Source: Salvator merianae (taxonomy: Eukaryota; Chordata; Lepidosauria; Squamata; Teiidae). From it: a stretch of 64,000 bases of DNA. The stretch covers positions 44,746,522 through 44,810,521 of the forward strand of contig QVOM02000025.1 in assembly GCA_003586115.2 (NCBI GenBank). Direction: 5' to 3'. Position numbers and translations under genes: made by a program. Shown here piece after piece: positions 37,701-51,600 of this stretch. Below the pieces are notes generated by a model. The model saw only the letters and a program-made list of their open reading frames with translations, searched no databases and was not told the origin of the DNA. Numbering within the stretch: the stretch's first letter is position 1; each line of letters opens with the position of its first letter.

Positions 37701-40700
37701 CACAATCGTGTACAAGTAAGCAGGGCATGGGAATTTGAGTTTGACACTCTTTCTCAGTTGTGCCAATTCAAAGCAGCACACTGAGAAGCCTGATTTCCCC
37801 CCCTCCTCTCATTCTCATCTGTGAGGTGAGCCATCATATCTTCCCTCCTCAAGCCTGCCCCCTTGAGTCTAAACAAGGCAGCTGCAAGGCATGCATGACT
37901 GCTTTAAGCTGCTCTCCTACTTCTGCCTCAGAGCATGCCAGTTTGTGTGCTTGCCTTTAGCTACACCCTCACCGCTACTGCTACCCTGTTACTGCTGCCC
38001 AGAAGTCTGTAATTCCATAAGAACTAAGGAGGGAGGATCATCACAGCAGGGCAGTGGCATGGCTTCCCTACTACTGCCACCCCAGAAGTCTTTGCTTGCT
38101 CAAGTGGCAAGAAGGGAAGATACTCAAAAGGCAAGCATGCAGACTGCATTGCTGCCTTGTTTGGAGCTTTTGAGGTGGCAGCAGCAGAGCAGTGGTGGCA
38201 CATGCACACATAGGGAGCCACACTGCACAAGATCTTAATCGTGCAACTCTAATATGTTGACCACATGTGTTTCCACTGGTCCATTTGTATATTATAACCC
38301 AAGTTTTTAGCCACAAAATCTTTCAATTTACTTGTGAAATGCCTGAATAGGAAGTTTTCTTTTAGTACCAGGGCTTCAATCTCAGACCTGTCTTGATGAT
38401 TTATGGGCTATTACTAAATGACAAAGTTTAAAAGCATCAAAGTAAATGTTGATATTGGGCTAGCTCCATCCTTCAATATTGGTAGGTTTTTCTAAAATAA
38501 TTTTTAGGATAGGTGGTCTTTTGTTAAGGATGATAATTTTCCAGAGAATACAGAGAACAAAGTCAAATGCATTATTAATAGCAAAACAAATGAGTGCTAA
38601 TGACTTGCTTTGGTTTTTGCTATTAGAAATGGCATGTAGGACAAGTCCAACTGGATCAGCAACCGATCTATTTAGGAATACACCTGTATTGTTCTTTACA
38701 CATGATTTTACTTACAAAAGTGTTAATCCTGGAGGCTAAAATACATATCAACAACTTAAAATCTTGGTTAATCTGGGCAATCAACCTCTAAGAGCCCACA
38801 TTTTCTGAGAGTTATTTTTTTTCCAGCATGTAGCAATAAGATAAGAGCTCCAAGAACTGGGGATACTACCATCCAGAATGAGATTGAATAGCTGAACTAA
38901 TGGAGGGGCCAATGTTGCTTGAAATGTTTTATAGAGTAGGGATGAAGAACCACCCAGGCTAGAGTTTTTTGTTGCCTTTGAGTCTCTTGAGTTTCATTGT
39001 CTATGCAGATATAGCTTTGTTTGAAGACAAGGTTCTCTCTTGTGTTTGAATATGGTGCAGAATAACTTAATTTTTTATTTGTTAAGCACTGCTGTTGGAG
39101 TTTTATTGACCTGAGAACAAAATTTTTGCTTGCCATATAGCTGACTTTTGGCCACTAGGTTTGTTGCAATAAAATCTAATTCACGTCTTTAACACTTATT
39201 ATTGCTTGGAGCCTGTTCTTCTGTGATGTGATTCTAGAGCTTTAATTTTGCTCAAGAGTCACTGTTGAGTGCTTTCCTGTGCCAGCTGCAGAGTGATAGG
39301 CAGTGGCCTATGGGGACAGCTTTCACTGCTTCCCGTCTGATGGTGACAGAAGTATAATTGATGCTATTTGTTTCAAAATAGGAAGTTTATTCCTTTTGGA
39401 GTTTCATTTTTGTGTCTGGCCAACTAAGAAGAGCAGAGTTGAAATGTCATAGTGGATCACTGTGTAGGCTTTGTTGAAGGTCTATGGTCCCTGAAGTTGA
39501 AACATTGTTAGAAACTGTTGCATAGTTTGCAGAAGTTGATTTTAGGACCAGAGAAGGGGTTAGTAGAATGTAGTCCAATCTAAAATGAGAGTTGTGGCTG
39601 GGAGAGAAGAAAGTAAATTCTCTTCTAGTAAGCTGCAGGAACCTGAATGAGTCATAAAGGTTGAAAATATATTGTACTTAAGGATGATTGGTTAGATTTT
39701 ACTGGGTGCTGAGCTGTTTCCAGCCGAGGTTTGCTTGCATCACAACACTGAAGTTTTCAGCAACAATGAGGTCACTGGAAGTGAAATGAAGACATTTCTA
39801 TATAATCTTATGAAGGAAATTTAGCTGGCCCATGTTAGGGACATAGATTGACATAAGGGTAAGCTGCTTGTCAAAGGGTGTTCCTGAGATAAACCATAAG
39901 AGACCTTTCCAGTCTTTCTTAATGAAGAAAAGGAACATTAGGATTGATGTAGACAGCAACTCCCCTAACCTTTGAAGTGCTAGGAGTCAGATAGCCATTG
40001 GAGAAGAAAGGATGTTGGAGTAGTTTGTTGACATTTTGTAGCTGATGGGTCTCCTGCAGAAAAATGAACCTGGGCTGCTCTCTGGACAGGAAATTCTGTA
40101 TCTTCCACCTTTTAGCATCAGTACTGACCATTTACATTTAGTGAAAATATCTTAGTGTGTTATGGAGGGAGGGACAAGGTTAGCATAGTTTTGAGACCAT
40201 TGTCACCATTAGAGAGAAAAATGATAGCAACTCATGCTATTAGGCCATGCTTGGATAGAGAAGAGAGAAGGAGAGAGAGCAGAATTGGTATGTTCTTAGG
40301 GCTATTGCTACCACTGGAGAAGGAAAGAGAATGACGGCTTGTACTTTTAAGCTGTGCTTGGGTGGAGCAGAACGAAAGAAAGTGATGGCTTATGCTTTTA
40401 ATCCTTGATGGATAGAATAGAGAGAAAGAGAGAGCAGAGTTGGTGTAGTCTTAGGGCCATTGCTACCATTAAAGGAGATAATGTCTTACACTTTTAAGCC
40501 ATGTTTGGATAGTGTAGGAAGGAGAGAAGAGTAGAATTAGTCGAGTCTTGGGACCATTACTACTACTGAGGAAGGAGAGTGAGTTATGCTTTTAAGTCAA
40601 ATTTTGATAGAGTAGAGAGAAGTGAAGATTAGAATTAGTGTGGTTAGTCATTGCATAGAAAAAAGTCTTCACTGCAGAACCCACCTATGCGAGGAGGCTG

Positions 40701-43700
40701 TCCCAATGCAGACATACCTGTCCCATGCCAGCAGCCATCTGTCCCATCTTGTCCTGGCCCGGGATAGCAGTGGTAAGTGTGAATATGGCTTATGTCTCTG
40801 GGTAGTTGAGAAGATTTTGGTTTAGCATGCAGCTAAAATGGACACGCTGAAGATCAGTGGGGGAGATAGAGAGATTAGGAATGGTATTAAACCACCATTA
40901 AATCAGGAAAGAGATTATGTCCCTCTTTTCTGCAGAATGCCTAAAACCCCTTAGATAAAGGTTCACCTGGTGAGACCTATTTTCCTCATCAAGAAGTTGG
41001 TCTTGTAAGCAGGATATCTATTTTGCAAGGTATTGTATCTTGTTTTAATTTTTAATTGCTTCGTCCATCACCTCAGAAGCAGTTGCTTTTACTTCATTTA
41101 CTGTGGACATTAGAGAGGCAATGGACTGCTGCATTTGCGTAGAATTAGATTCTAGCTGTTTTATTGCGTCTTCTCATTTTAGACAAAGCAGATTTTTCAA
41201 TGTAGTTAACCATGGATTTAAAAGGGCAGAATCAGGGTCTTTAGCATGCTCTAGCAGTTTACTAGCATCTGAGGACTGGGTGTTCCTTCCTACTTGCAAC
41301 AACATTTTAGCTGGGGACTGTGTGTAGGCTCCAAACCATCTTTGTTGCTAAATGATATCTAAAAGCAGTTTTGGTTGCAACTGGTGCTTTGCAGCTTTAA
41401 CAAGGTATTGAGAGCTACCACTCCTGATTCTCACATATGTGCACCTCCCTCTTTCAGAATTTATGTTGATTGTGGCATAGCAAGCTGCTTGTTGAGACTT
41501 TTTAGCCACATTGCTGAAGATGTTCTAGTTAGACCATGATTGGATCCAACAGGGCTGGCAATAATCAAGCTTGAGTGTGTCTAGTCTGATTGAATGCAAT
41601 TATTAATTAAATTTGGTTCACTGGTTGACAAAATAACTAAGGCGGCAATTTCTTTTTCACATGGATGATATAGGTTTTTTTTTAATTTAAAAATGTATTT
41701 GTTTAACAAAATCAAAACAAATCAATACAATACATGAAAATCTCCCACCTCTCCTGGTGAACCCACCCCCCCTGACCTAATCTAATACATATGGAAGGTT
41801 ACTAATACATAATTTCTTTCCTGTTTGCTCCCTGCTTCCTTTACCAAAGATTCCACTATCCCCTTCCATTTTCCTTTCAAATCTGCATCTACTGTTTGTC
41901 CTTCTAACCTTAATCTATTATTACTTAATATTTTAAATCCCATTGTATCTAATAAATAATACTTCAGTTTCTCCAATGTCCATTTGGTACTTTCCTTCCA
42001 CCCATACACTATTACTGACAAAGCTGACAGTATTAATTGTTCAAGACAAAATTCCTTTACCTTATTCAACCTTAAATCTCTATCGCAATGCATTAAGCAG
42101 ATCTCCTTAGCCAAAACTATTGGTGTTGATTCTATTTGAATAATTTTCTGTACTTCTTCTTGAATCCTTTCCCAAAATTTCTGTACCTCACCACAATTTC
42201 ATAATTGATGTATATATGTTCCCCTCATTTGACATCCATGCCAGCAATTCAAACTAGTTCTTCTAAATATATGAGCTATTTGACAGGGGGTTCTGTACCA
42301 CTTATGTAAAATCTTCATCCTCATTTTCTTTAACCTATTTTGTTTTGTTCTTTTCATGCTTATGATCTCCCTATGAATATCCTCTTCTTCTATCCTGATA
42401 TCATCTTTCCAAGGTTTCCACAATGAGTTCTTAATTGTATTCCCCTTAGCTATGATAAGGTTGCATATTTTTCCCCTTCTTCCCTTTTCTCCTTTTGTTG
42501 TCTGTTGTACCACATTCTCCCAAGGGATATCTCCCTTCCCAATCAACCCTCTTATCTCTTCCTTAATATAATTCCATAATCCTCTTATTAATAACCAGTT
42601 ATTTCTTCCCAACTTTCTTTCCAATTCAACTACTGATAATGAATTTTCCCCTTCATCAAATAAATGTTCCAACCTTACAATACCTTGCTTCTTCATCTTT
42701 TCAATCATCCTCTTCTCAACCACTGTATTTCTGCTATTCATAACATCTATCAGTGCCAATTTATTATTTCCTTCTGTCAGTGTTTTTTTTTCCATTTCAT
42801 CCATATTTGCACTATTCCACTACAAGAATATTTTTCTTGTTCTTTCTTTTTTACTAAATTAAATATTAGTTCCTTATCCCATTCATTTCTCTTTCAGTTC
42901 TACTCCATTTCTTATCAGTGTATTGTAACTCCACAAGCCACATTATCTGAAGTGTATCATGATACTGCTCCAAACTAGGAATACTCCATCCCCCCTCTTC
43001 CATTGTGGATGTTAATACAATCTTCCTTAATCTTGGTTTCTTATTATCTGCCAGCCACCAATTCATTTTTTTATCCCAGCCCCACAAAACTTTTATTGGT
43101 ATACATTCTGGCAATATCTGCAATATCAACAAAATTTTTGGAAATAACAAAATTGTAAAAGCTCTGATTCTAGTGAGAAAGCTCAAATATTTCTTCTTCC
43201 AGCTCTTTACCTGTTTATTAATTCTTTTCCATATCTGATTGTAATTTCCAGTACCTACCTTATCCAAATTTTTTGTTATATAAACTCCTAAATATTTACA
43301 TTTCTTAAACCTAGCTTTAAACTTGATATATCTTTTATCCTTAATTGTTCTGCTGGAGAGGCATTCAAAAATATAATTTCAGATTTCTCCATATTCACCA
43401 TTAGGCCTGACTGCATCTTAAAATTTTCTAAAATCTGCTTTACCCCCTGTACCATCTGTATAGGCTGCTCTATAACCAATATTGCATTATCAGCAAATAA
43501 ATTTATCTTTAAAGCTTCTCTTCCTACTTTATACATGTCCCAGCTTTTATTCTTTTTTATCTGCTTAGCTAATATCTCTATAATCATAGCAAATAGCAAA
43601 GGTGGCAATGTGCAACCTTGATTTTTCCCACTATTAATCTTTATTCTATTTGATCTTGCCCCATTAACCCTTATGTAAGCATAATTATCTTCGTAGATCT

Positions 43701-46700
43701 TTTTTAACATCTCACAAAATTTTCTCCCTAATCCATAGGCTATACATGTATTATATAAAAATTTATGATTTACTATATCAAATGCTTTATAAACATCTAA
43801 TTTCAAAAGGGTTAATTTTCTTTTATTTTTATTAGCATTACATTCACTACATTCCTAATAGGTTCCCCTATCTGTCTGCCTTTTACAAAACCATACTGGT
43901 CTTCCATTATTATACTCGGGAGAATTTGATCTAATCGATTACTTAGCACTTTTGCAAATATCTTATATTCTTGATTACTCAAACTAATTGGCCTGTAAGA
44001 GTATAGGTACATTGGATCTCTGAACATCTGAAAAAAAATAGTGTGACAAAGATGCAAAAATAGAAGAAATCAGGAAGGGGGCAAATACTTTTTAATGGCA
44101 TTGTATGTGTGCAGTTGCAGGTGTGAGGGCAGATTGTTCAGGATAGTTGCTTTACTTACCATGAGCCTGTTCTGAGTTGACAGTGTTCCTTGCAAGATTA
44201 CATTTGCTAGGAAGCAGGCACAACTGGTTTTAACTGATTTTTGCTTTTTTCCTCATTCCTTCTTGGTGTTTATGGCCCCTTTTCCAATGCCTGGATGGGG
44301 GAGGGCACTTGTATGTTTTGTAAGTGCTGCCACTGCCACCATTCATTTCAGAATTGTAGTTTCAGCTGTGCAGACAATGAATCTTGGAGCAGGGAGAATT
44401 CATTAGACTGGGAGGATGTGGGATCTGGTGGATTCTCTAATTGAAGGATCCTCACTGGTACTACTCTGTCATTAATGCTAAGAATAGCCATTGCCCTCCC
44501 CTCCCAGCACTTGCTAAAAAGCAGCTGCATACAGCTCCTCCCTTACCTTCTCTCTTTGTTGCCCTGTCTGGTGACTCCATTGCTCAACACGGAGGTAGCA
44601 ACTGGTAGCATTTACCAATTTCATGTGTTGCTGTTGCCAACCTCAGGGTTCCAGTGTGTCTACCTTTCTTTTAATTTAGTGTAACTCCATTCTGCATTTA
44701 ATATCTATTTTGCTTTTAATACCTCAGGAATGAAAATTTGACTCTGCTTTCCAAAGAATTTAATTACACTGGCCAGAATATTTATGAGTACATATAATAC
44801 AGAATTCAATTACTGCACTTTAGTGCTGTGAAGTAATCCTTTGTTTTGGAGACAGTTGTGGGCCTCCAAGCACATTTTTCTGGCCCTTGGAGACTTCAAC
44901 AGTGTTGGCAACAGCAAAAAAAAAAAAAGAAAGAAAGAAAAGGAAAAGAAAAGAAAGACAATACCAGAAAAGGCCCCACCTATCACCACAAATCTCCTTC
45001 CATGAGGTCAATATGAGGATGGCAAATATCAGATGTAGTCCTGAACCTTAGAAAGGTTAGTTAGTCCTGTTCAAAGTAGTTGCTCATGCGGGAACTGAGG
45101 ATTTTTTTTAAAATAAAGACCTTAGTAACATGAAGTAATTAGCACTGGAAAGATTTGGGACTGATTCTTTACCCCACTGTTAAAATACTATTTAATGTTG
45201 AGATTATATTACAAAATCTGGTTGCTTTCAACTTGTTCTATTAGATCTGTCTCCCTCTCTGCACCTGTCTCTGTGTTTTACAAGTTTCTACAGTACATTT
45301 AAGGAATGACTGTAGGTCAGTGGTAGAGCAAACTGCCTGGAAAAGCAGAGGGTTGCTGGTTCGATTCCCAAACTCTTCCCAGAACTAGGAAATGGCAAAT
45401 TACTTCTGTATCGCTGCCAAGCTAACTGCATAGAGGTGCCCGTTCAATCAACCATAAGTTGGCCATGACTTCGTAGTGCCCAACAACAACAGGAAATTTA
45501 TTTGAACCATATCAGAAAGTACTCTTTAATTTCAAGACAATTTTTTTTTTCAGATTGTTAGTAGTAATATACAGATAACATAAAGCATATATCACAATAA
45601 TAAAAGGTAAGGGAGAAATGGTATTGAAACAAAAGAACACTTTAATACTTCCAGTCAGCTGTAATTTTGATCTTCATGTTTTCTAAAGAACTGCATCTGA
45701 AAAACAATTTGTAAAAATGTACTGTTCACAGTATTTAACATTACCACCAAGTAGGTGTTTATTTACTATTGTACTTAATCCTTCTAATTGTTCTACCAGA
45801 GGATTTATTTATTTATTTATTTATTTCTATATATTTTTATTCCGCCCTTTACCAAATGGTACCTTGGTGGGTCACAATATTAATAAAAACATATAACATC
45901 CATAAAATCAATAAAACAATCTTAAATTTAAAAATATGATTAAAATACCACCATCTCATTTCAGCAGGACCTCATTAGGAAGAAGTAAACATCAAAGGCC
46001 TGGGTGAAGAAATAGGTTTTATACAGGTGCCAAAACCCAAACAGTATTGCCACCTGACATATCTCTGTTAGGAAGTTACTCCAGAGCTTGAGACCACCAC
46101 AGAGAAGGTCCATATACATTTCTAAGAAAGTGCAGTTTACTTGAGAATGTATGCCATGTAATAAACAAAAATCATATCTGAGCCCACCTGCAAGGTAGTG
46201 GTAGCATTTTTTTCAAAGTCAGTAGAGCAATAGTGAAATGCAAACCTCAGCTCTGGTAGTTTTCCAGGTTAGTTTCCTTATACCTACATAGTCAGGAGAT
46301 CCATGTTGTTACTGCTTGCATTGCCAGTGCAGACTTCCTGTTTGCTAGGCACACTTCTTCATTAAGCAAAATTACTGGTCCTTAAATTCTGTCAGCAACA
46401 ACTGTGGCCAGTGGAAGAGTCATCAGTGGTGGCCTAAGTGAATCCATTTACTTTTATTTTAGTATTAGTTGGTGAGGGCCTTTTTCCTTTGCCATAACAA
46501 AGACTAGAACAGGTGACATTCCTGAAATTCAAAAGTGTATTTAATTTGTGGTTTGAATTACACTATAAGGGAGCAGACATATACTGAAGATCTGCTGTCT
46601 TGTTTGGCTACAGAATTTGACAGAAACTCTGCTATACCAGTGGGACAGCAGATACTTCATAGTAACATATGCCAGTAGATTGCTTCAGGAAAACCGGTGA

Positions 46701-48580
46701 AAAGAGATTGGTTCCATGGACTGGCAGGGTAGATTGGGTTCTGAGACTGAGTATTCACATGGAGAATGTGGTATTTGTATCACTTGAGTGTTCTTTGTTT
46801 GCTGACTGGGCTACTATGCAATGGTGTCATTGTAAGTTTTAAGCAAGTGTGGTACTGGCATGGCCACCCCTTAAGATTAGATGGTGCAAACCGGATCCCT
46901 TTTTGTGGCAGTGTAGGGTGTTGTCTGCACCAAGTCCTGGAATTGTAGGGCTATGGTGTTGCCAATGATGTTCACGGAATGACTGATATTTTTGTAGAAT
47001 TTTTTTTAAAAATTCTCAGATGTATTTTCTACTGTTGTGCTGTGCTAAGTATGTATTGTATGTATGTATTGATACAATGCATGTTCTGCAAGTATACCCA
47101 GAGTTAAATGATAAAGAATAAGATTACTGTACCAAACATTATAATATACGCATAAGAAAAATAAAATGTAAATAGTTTAAACAAATTTTAAATGAGTATA
47201 AAGATTTGCAAATAAGCATTTCATAGAATCATAGAATCATAGAGTTGGAAGGGACCTCCAGGGTCATCGAGTCCAACCCCCTGCTCAATGCAGGATTCAC
47301 TAAAGCATTTGAGCCTTGTTCAGTCTATCCTGCTATCCAGAAATCTACTTGAAGTGAATACTTTCTTTTCCTTCTGTAGCTTTCCAAATGAAGTACTCTC
47401 TGGAATTCTGGAGGTTATTTCTCCACCTACTTTTTATTATCCTGATCTGTCCAATCTCAAAGAAACATTTGGAGACACAAAGGAACGAGTAAGGTATGCC
47501 AGTACATTTCTAAACCTAGAGCAATGGACTAGTTTTGTTTATTATTTATTTTATTATATTTGTATACTATTTTTCCTACATTGCTGAAATGAAAGGCAGA
47601 ATGTGTGCGATTCCAAAGTGATCACCTATTCAAGCACTGAGTGGACCATAACCTCTTCAGCTTCAGAAAGATGGTGGATCCAGGTGCCTTTAGACTAGGG
47701 CTTTTTGGTTCAAGAACTGAATTGGGGCTGCCCAGACCTTTGAGAACTTACTGTCAGCAACAGACACTATCAGATTGTCAGTGATCATTCCAGTCATGAT
47801 ACTTAGAGCACACCCTTTCACAGATGAGAACTTGCCAGAGTACTGCTGGTGTGTGATGGGGTCTGACTTTCATACATTGCAATACTAATTGGATATTAAC
47901 TGTTCGTGCAAATATTTGTTGACTGTTAATGGTGAGCTTATGGTCAGGAATTTGATTCAGAGTATCTGTACATTTTTTCTATTTTAATATGCTGATTTTA
48001 TTGTATCCAGTATTACATTCTAGGGATCTGCTTTGGAATCATCCTTGCTGCAAGACAGTATTTGTTAATACATAATATATGTTACTAGCCAGGTTAGAAA
48101 TCATGGTGCTGCATATTGGTTAGAAAAGCTGTTGCTTTTCAGATGTGTTTAAGGAAAAGCATACAGCATTTTCCAGTAGCCAAGTTAAAAAGTTACTAAG
48201 GCAGGCAGAATAATAAGAGGTAGATCCTTATTTTCCAGCAAGCAAGGGGAAACATGTGGCATAGTGGTCCAAAAGAAAGTATCATTCTTAGTCACTGCTG
48301 GCAGAGAAAGAAAGCTGATTCCAGAAGCATTTTCAAACAGTGCACCAATTCATTTCAGGGGTGTATGACCTCATTGAAAGTAGGCTTATCAATCGATGGA
48401 TTAATTAAATTTCTCTGTATTATTGTTCCCCTTATTATTGGCACAACATTGGAATTGCAGTCTTTACAAAAAATAAATAAAAGTGATCCCTCACAGAGAT
48501 TTAAAGCAGAACCAAAATTTGTGTGTTTGCATATAATTTCAGATGTCTGGACAATCTCTTCTAGCATCTTTGTGTAAAAT

Positions 48581-48624
<44 letters not shown>

Positions 48625-51600
48625 GTGACAAATTTAAATATACGGGAGACATGGACTCTTTCAGAGCCACACAGGATAATTACTAAGCTGATCAACACAT
48701 TGCTTGGAAAAGTTTCTTTTTTAGATTACAACTCCAAAAAAGGAATTTCTCCATCATTTGGATGACCAGTGGTCTTCCAAATCTGCCTTCTAAAAGTTCC
48801 CATCCAGGCAGGAACTGAATATAGATCCTCCAGTTCTCAAGTCAGATAGTTGGTGGCAGAAGATACTATAATTGCCAGTACAGAAAGCTGCAGAGAACCT
48901 CAGGGAAAATCAATAGGATTACAACATTCCCCTTCATCTCTCTCCAAGTTGGATCATCAGACAGGACCACTAAGATGATTTTTGCCCTCAACCTCACTCA
49001 GAAATCAAGACAAAAATGTGTATAGATAAGAATTCACTGTCATGTTCCTACAGAGAAGGAAAGTTTTTCTTTAAAAACAACTATTGATTCATTTAGGTGG
49101 AGAACAAAACAGAATTTAGACTACAGCTTCTTAATGCTCTATGCTCAATCAAGGGGAAAATTTTACTTACAGGTATGTTTTGCATGCTTATACTGATTGA
49201 ACTGTGCTGGACTTTATCTAAAATCAAAAACAAGATATAGATTTATCTGATTTCCACAAGGGGTCTTAATTTTATGTTTCTATAACTGTTAGTCTCCAAC
49301 TACTATGTTCTTCTATTCTGTTGAAAGGCATCTCAGAGTTACTTGAGTTTTGTAAAATCTTTTACAATTGTAAATAATAGATTATACTAGATCACAGAAA
49401 TAATAAGAAAGGTTGTAAGTTTGAGACAGCAGTCTTAAATAACCAAACAGCTCTTTGGTTTGATTAGACCCATTGTTGAACTTTCCATTGAATGTAATAA
49501 TAGGTTTAATGAATCACATGTTGTCATAATATCTGTCGTCTCATCAAGTGAAAGGCACTAGCTATAGAACTCAATGGAAGTGGATGGATTTAGCCACTAC
49601 TCAAAAATACCAAAATTCTTCTAATGTTGGTACTTGGAAAATTCTTGGAAATTATGGAAGATGATTGCTTGGTACTCTGATGCTGGTGTCCAGTACTGCC
49701 CTCATACAAGGCCACCCTAACTTGGATCCATAAAGGAGGGGATTCACCAGAGGATATTTTATAGAGGAATCCATTAAACCTGGAATCAGTCCTCTATTTC
49801 TCTCAATCCAGCATTGCTTATGACATGTATTCTACAGCACCTAAGCAAAATACAAATTGCCTCTGCACTGTAAACGTTTCATATATATAGGAAATATTTA
49901 TAGTGAAGAAACAATTTGTAATTTGTATGGATGGCAACTTCTTGCTTAAAAAAATTAAAGCACTTGGTAGCTCTATACTGGGATTTCTGCAGTATAGATT
50001 TTTTGCTTAAGGAGCATATTTTGCAGTGTCTACTATTATGACATCAGTTTATCCCACTCTAGCCATTTGAGAGAAGCAGCAAGAGCTACCAGGAGCACCC
50101 TTATCAAATCTGTGGAATACTTTATTTGTATTTATCTGTCTGCTTTTCTCTCTTCCCCTCCCCCCCTTCATCCCCCCCCCCTTCACTGCCTCTGCCTCTT
50201 TCTCTGTGCCTTTTATATAGGGGGCCACAATTTCTTGCCCTCATTTTTTCTCTTTTCTTGACATCCTTTTTGTTTGCAGTGGATGCTGTGCTCAGGAATA
50301 AAATAATAGAGCATTGCTGGCTCAGATTTTGGGTACGCTGCCATTAAACAAGGATATAATCAAAGCAATCTGAGATATCTAAAAGAAGTAGGGGGGAAAT
50401 GATGCTATCACTCTGCAATTAGACATGCATTATGTGTAGTATAAGCCATCCACATGTTCTAATACTAAGAACAACAGGTAATATGGATTGGTCATAGAAG
50501 ATGCCACAGAAGTGTGGTTGCTGGTTGTGTGTGGCTTTGTTCTACACTACGGGTGCCTCTAGATGCAGGTAAAAACTCACAGTTCTCCCGGGATTATATT
50601 GGGAATACCACACGTATCCATGCCATTCCCAATATAGTCCTGGGTTAATTGATCAAAAATCTGTTGTATTGATATTACAGAGAATCTAGCAACAATGCTG
50701 GGTTCCCCATAATATCGATTGTTTATTGTTTTAGTTCCAAATACCCAGATGGTAACAAAGTGTGAGGAAAAAACAAAGGGAAGCGGGCAGGTCCTTTGCT
50801 AGCATCCAAGTATTTGGAACAGGAACACAAAGAAGCAGCAGCAGACAGAGTTAAGACCCCGGGATTGCCTCCTGCTGTCCGGAGGCAGCCTATGTTAGTT
50901 AATACCTATAGAAAACACATGGAATGAGAATACATCAACAGCCCAGGCTTTATTAGAATAGCAGAGTTGGCACAATGTGTGGCTGCCAGATACAGAAAGA
51001 TTCATGAAAATGAACTCTTGAGAAAAGCAGAAAGCAGTTGAACAATTAAAAAGTTAGCAACAGGCAATAAAAAAAAAATGTTATTCCCTAATAGAAATCA
51101 GTGGTGAAATAGAAATCTGGGGTGAAACTCTATAGGAAGAGAGACAGGAATGAAACACGATTGACTAATTATGGAGTCCTGAAAACACATGCAACAATAT
51201 AACATGGAAGGTGTTTTAAGGCATATTTGCTTCAAACCAGATTGCGACAATGGAGAGTTGGTCCATAGAGGACACTCCTTGCATCTAGTTAGTTCACGGT
51301 TATTTCTTTAGTAGAGGGGAGTGAAGTTCCCACAGTATATAGATTAAGACTGAAAAGATAATGTATGTCTGAGTGAGATGCTTTCATTGTATGTGTAGCA
51401 ATGAAATACTTACTCATTTCATTCTGAATATGCTATTAGCAAATAAATAAATGAATAATAAATAAATAAATAAATAAATAAAAGCACTTTAAAAGATAAG
51501 TCTTGTCTGGTCCTTTGCTAGCTATGAATTTCTCTTTGTTTTAAGGTCATTGCTTTTGTTAATAGAAAATTGACAGAAGCGTAGAGAAAATTGTGTCAAT

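Larger units (their letters stand above)
35670..47379 (+). other. intron 4 of the visible gene
   Basis: 11.7 kb. It is dominated by a Tc1/mariner element whose ends are at 35,902 and 44,103, with two L1 pieces between them. After that come a purine-rich run (44,917-44,960), a SINE (45,300-45,495), a LINE tail (45,797-46,110) and a CR1 tail (47,223-47,310). The 36,840-38,240 part has a CT-rich stretch of unknown origin that includes an inverted CCAAT box (gtgattggatgcc). Confidence 0.6.

Noticed and set aside
40195..40645. CRISPR-like periodic repeats
   Set aside because: Units are about 100 bp, diverged and contiguous with no unique spacers; this is a minisatellite in a eukaryotic LINE.
45310..45370. 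Functional tRNA gene
   Set aside because: A and B boxes are present, but the cloverleaf arms do not close and the body continues into a SINE tail.
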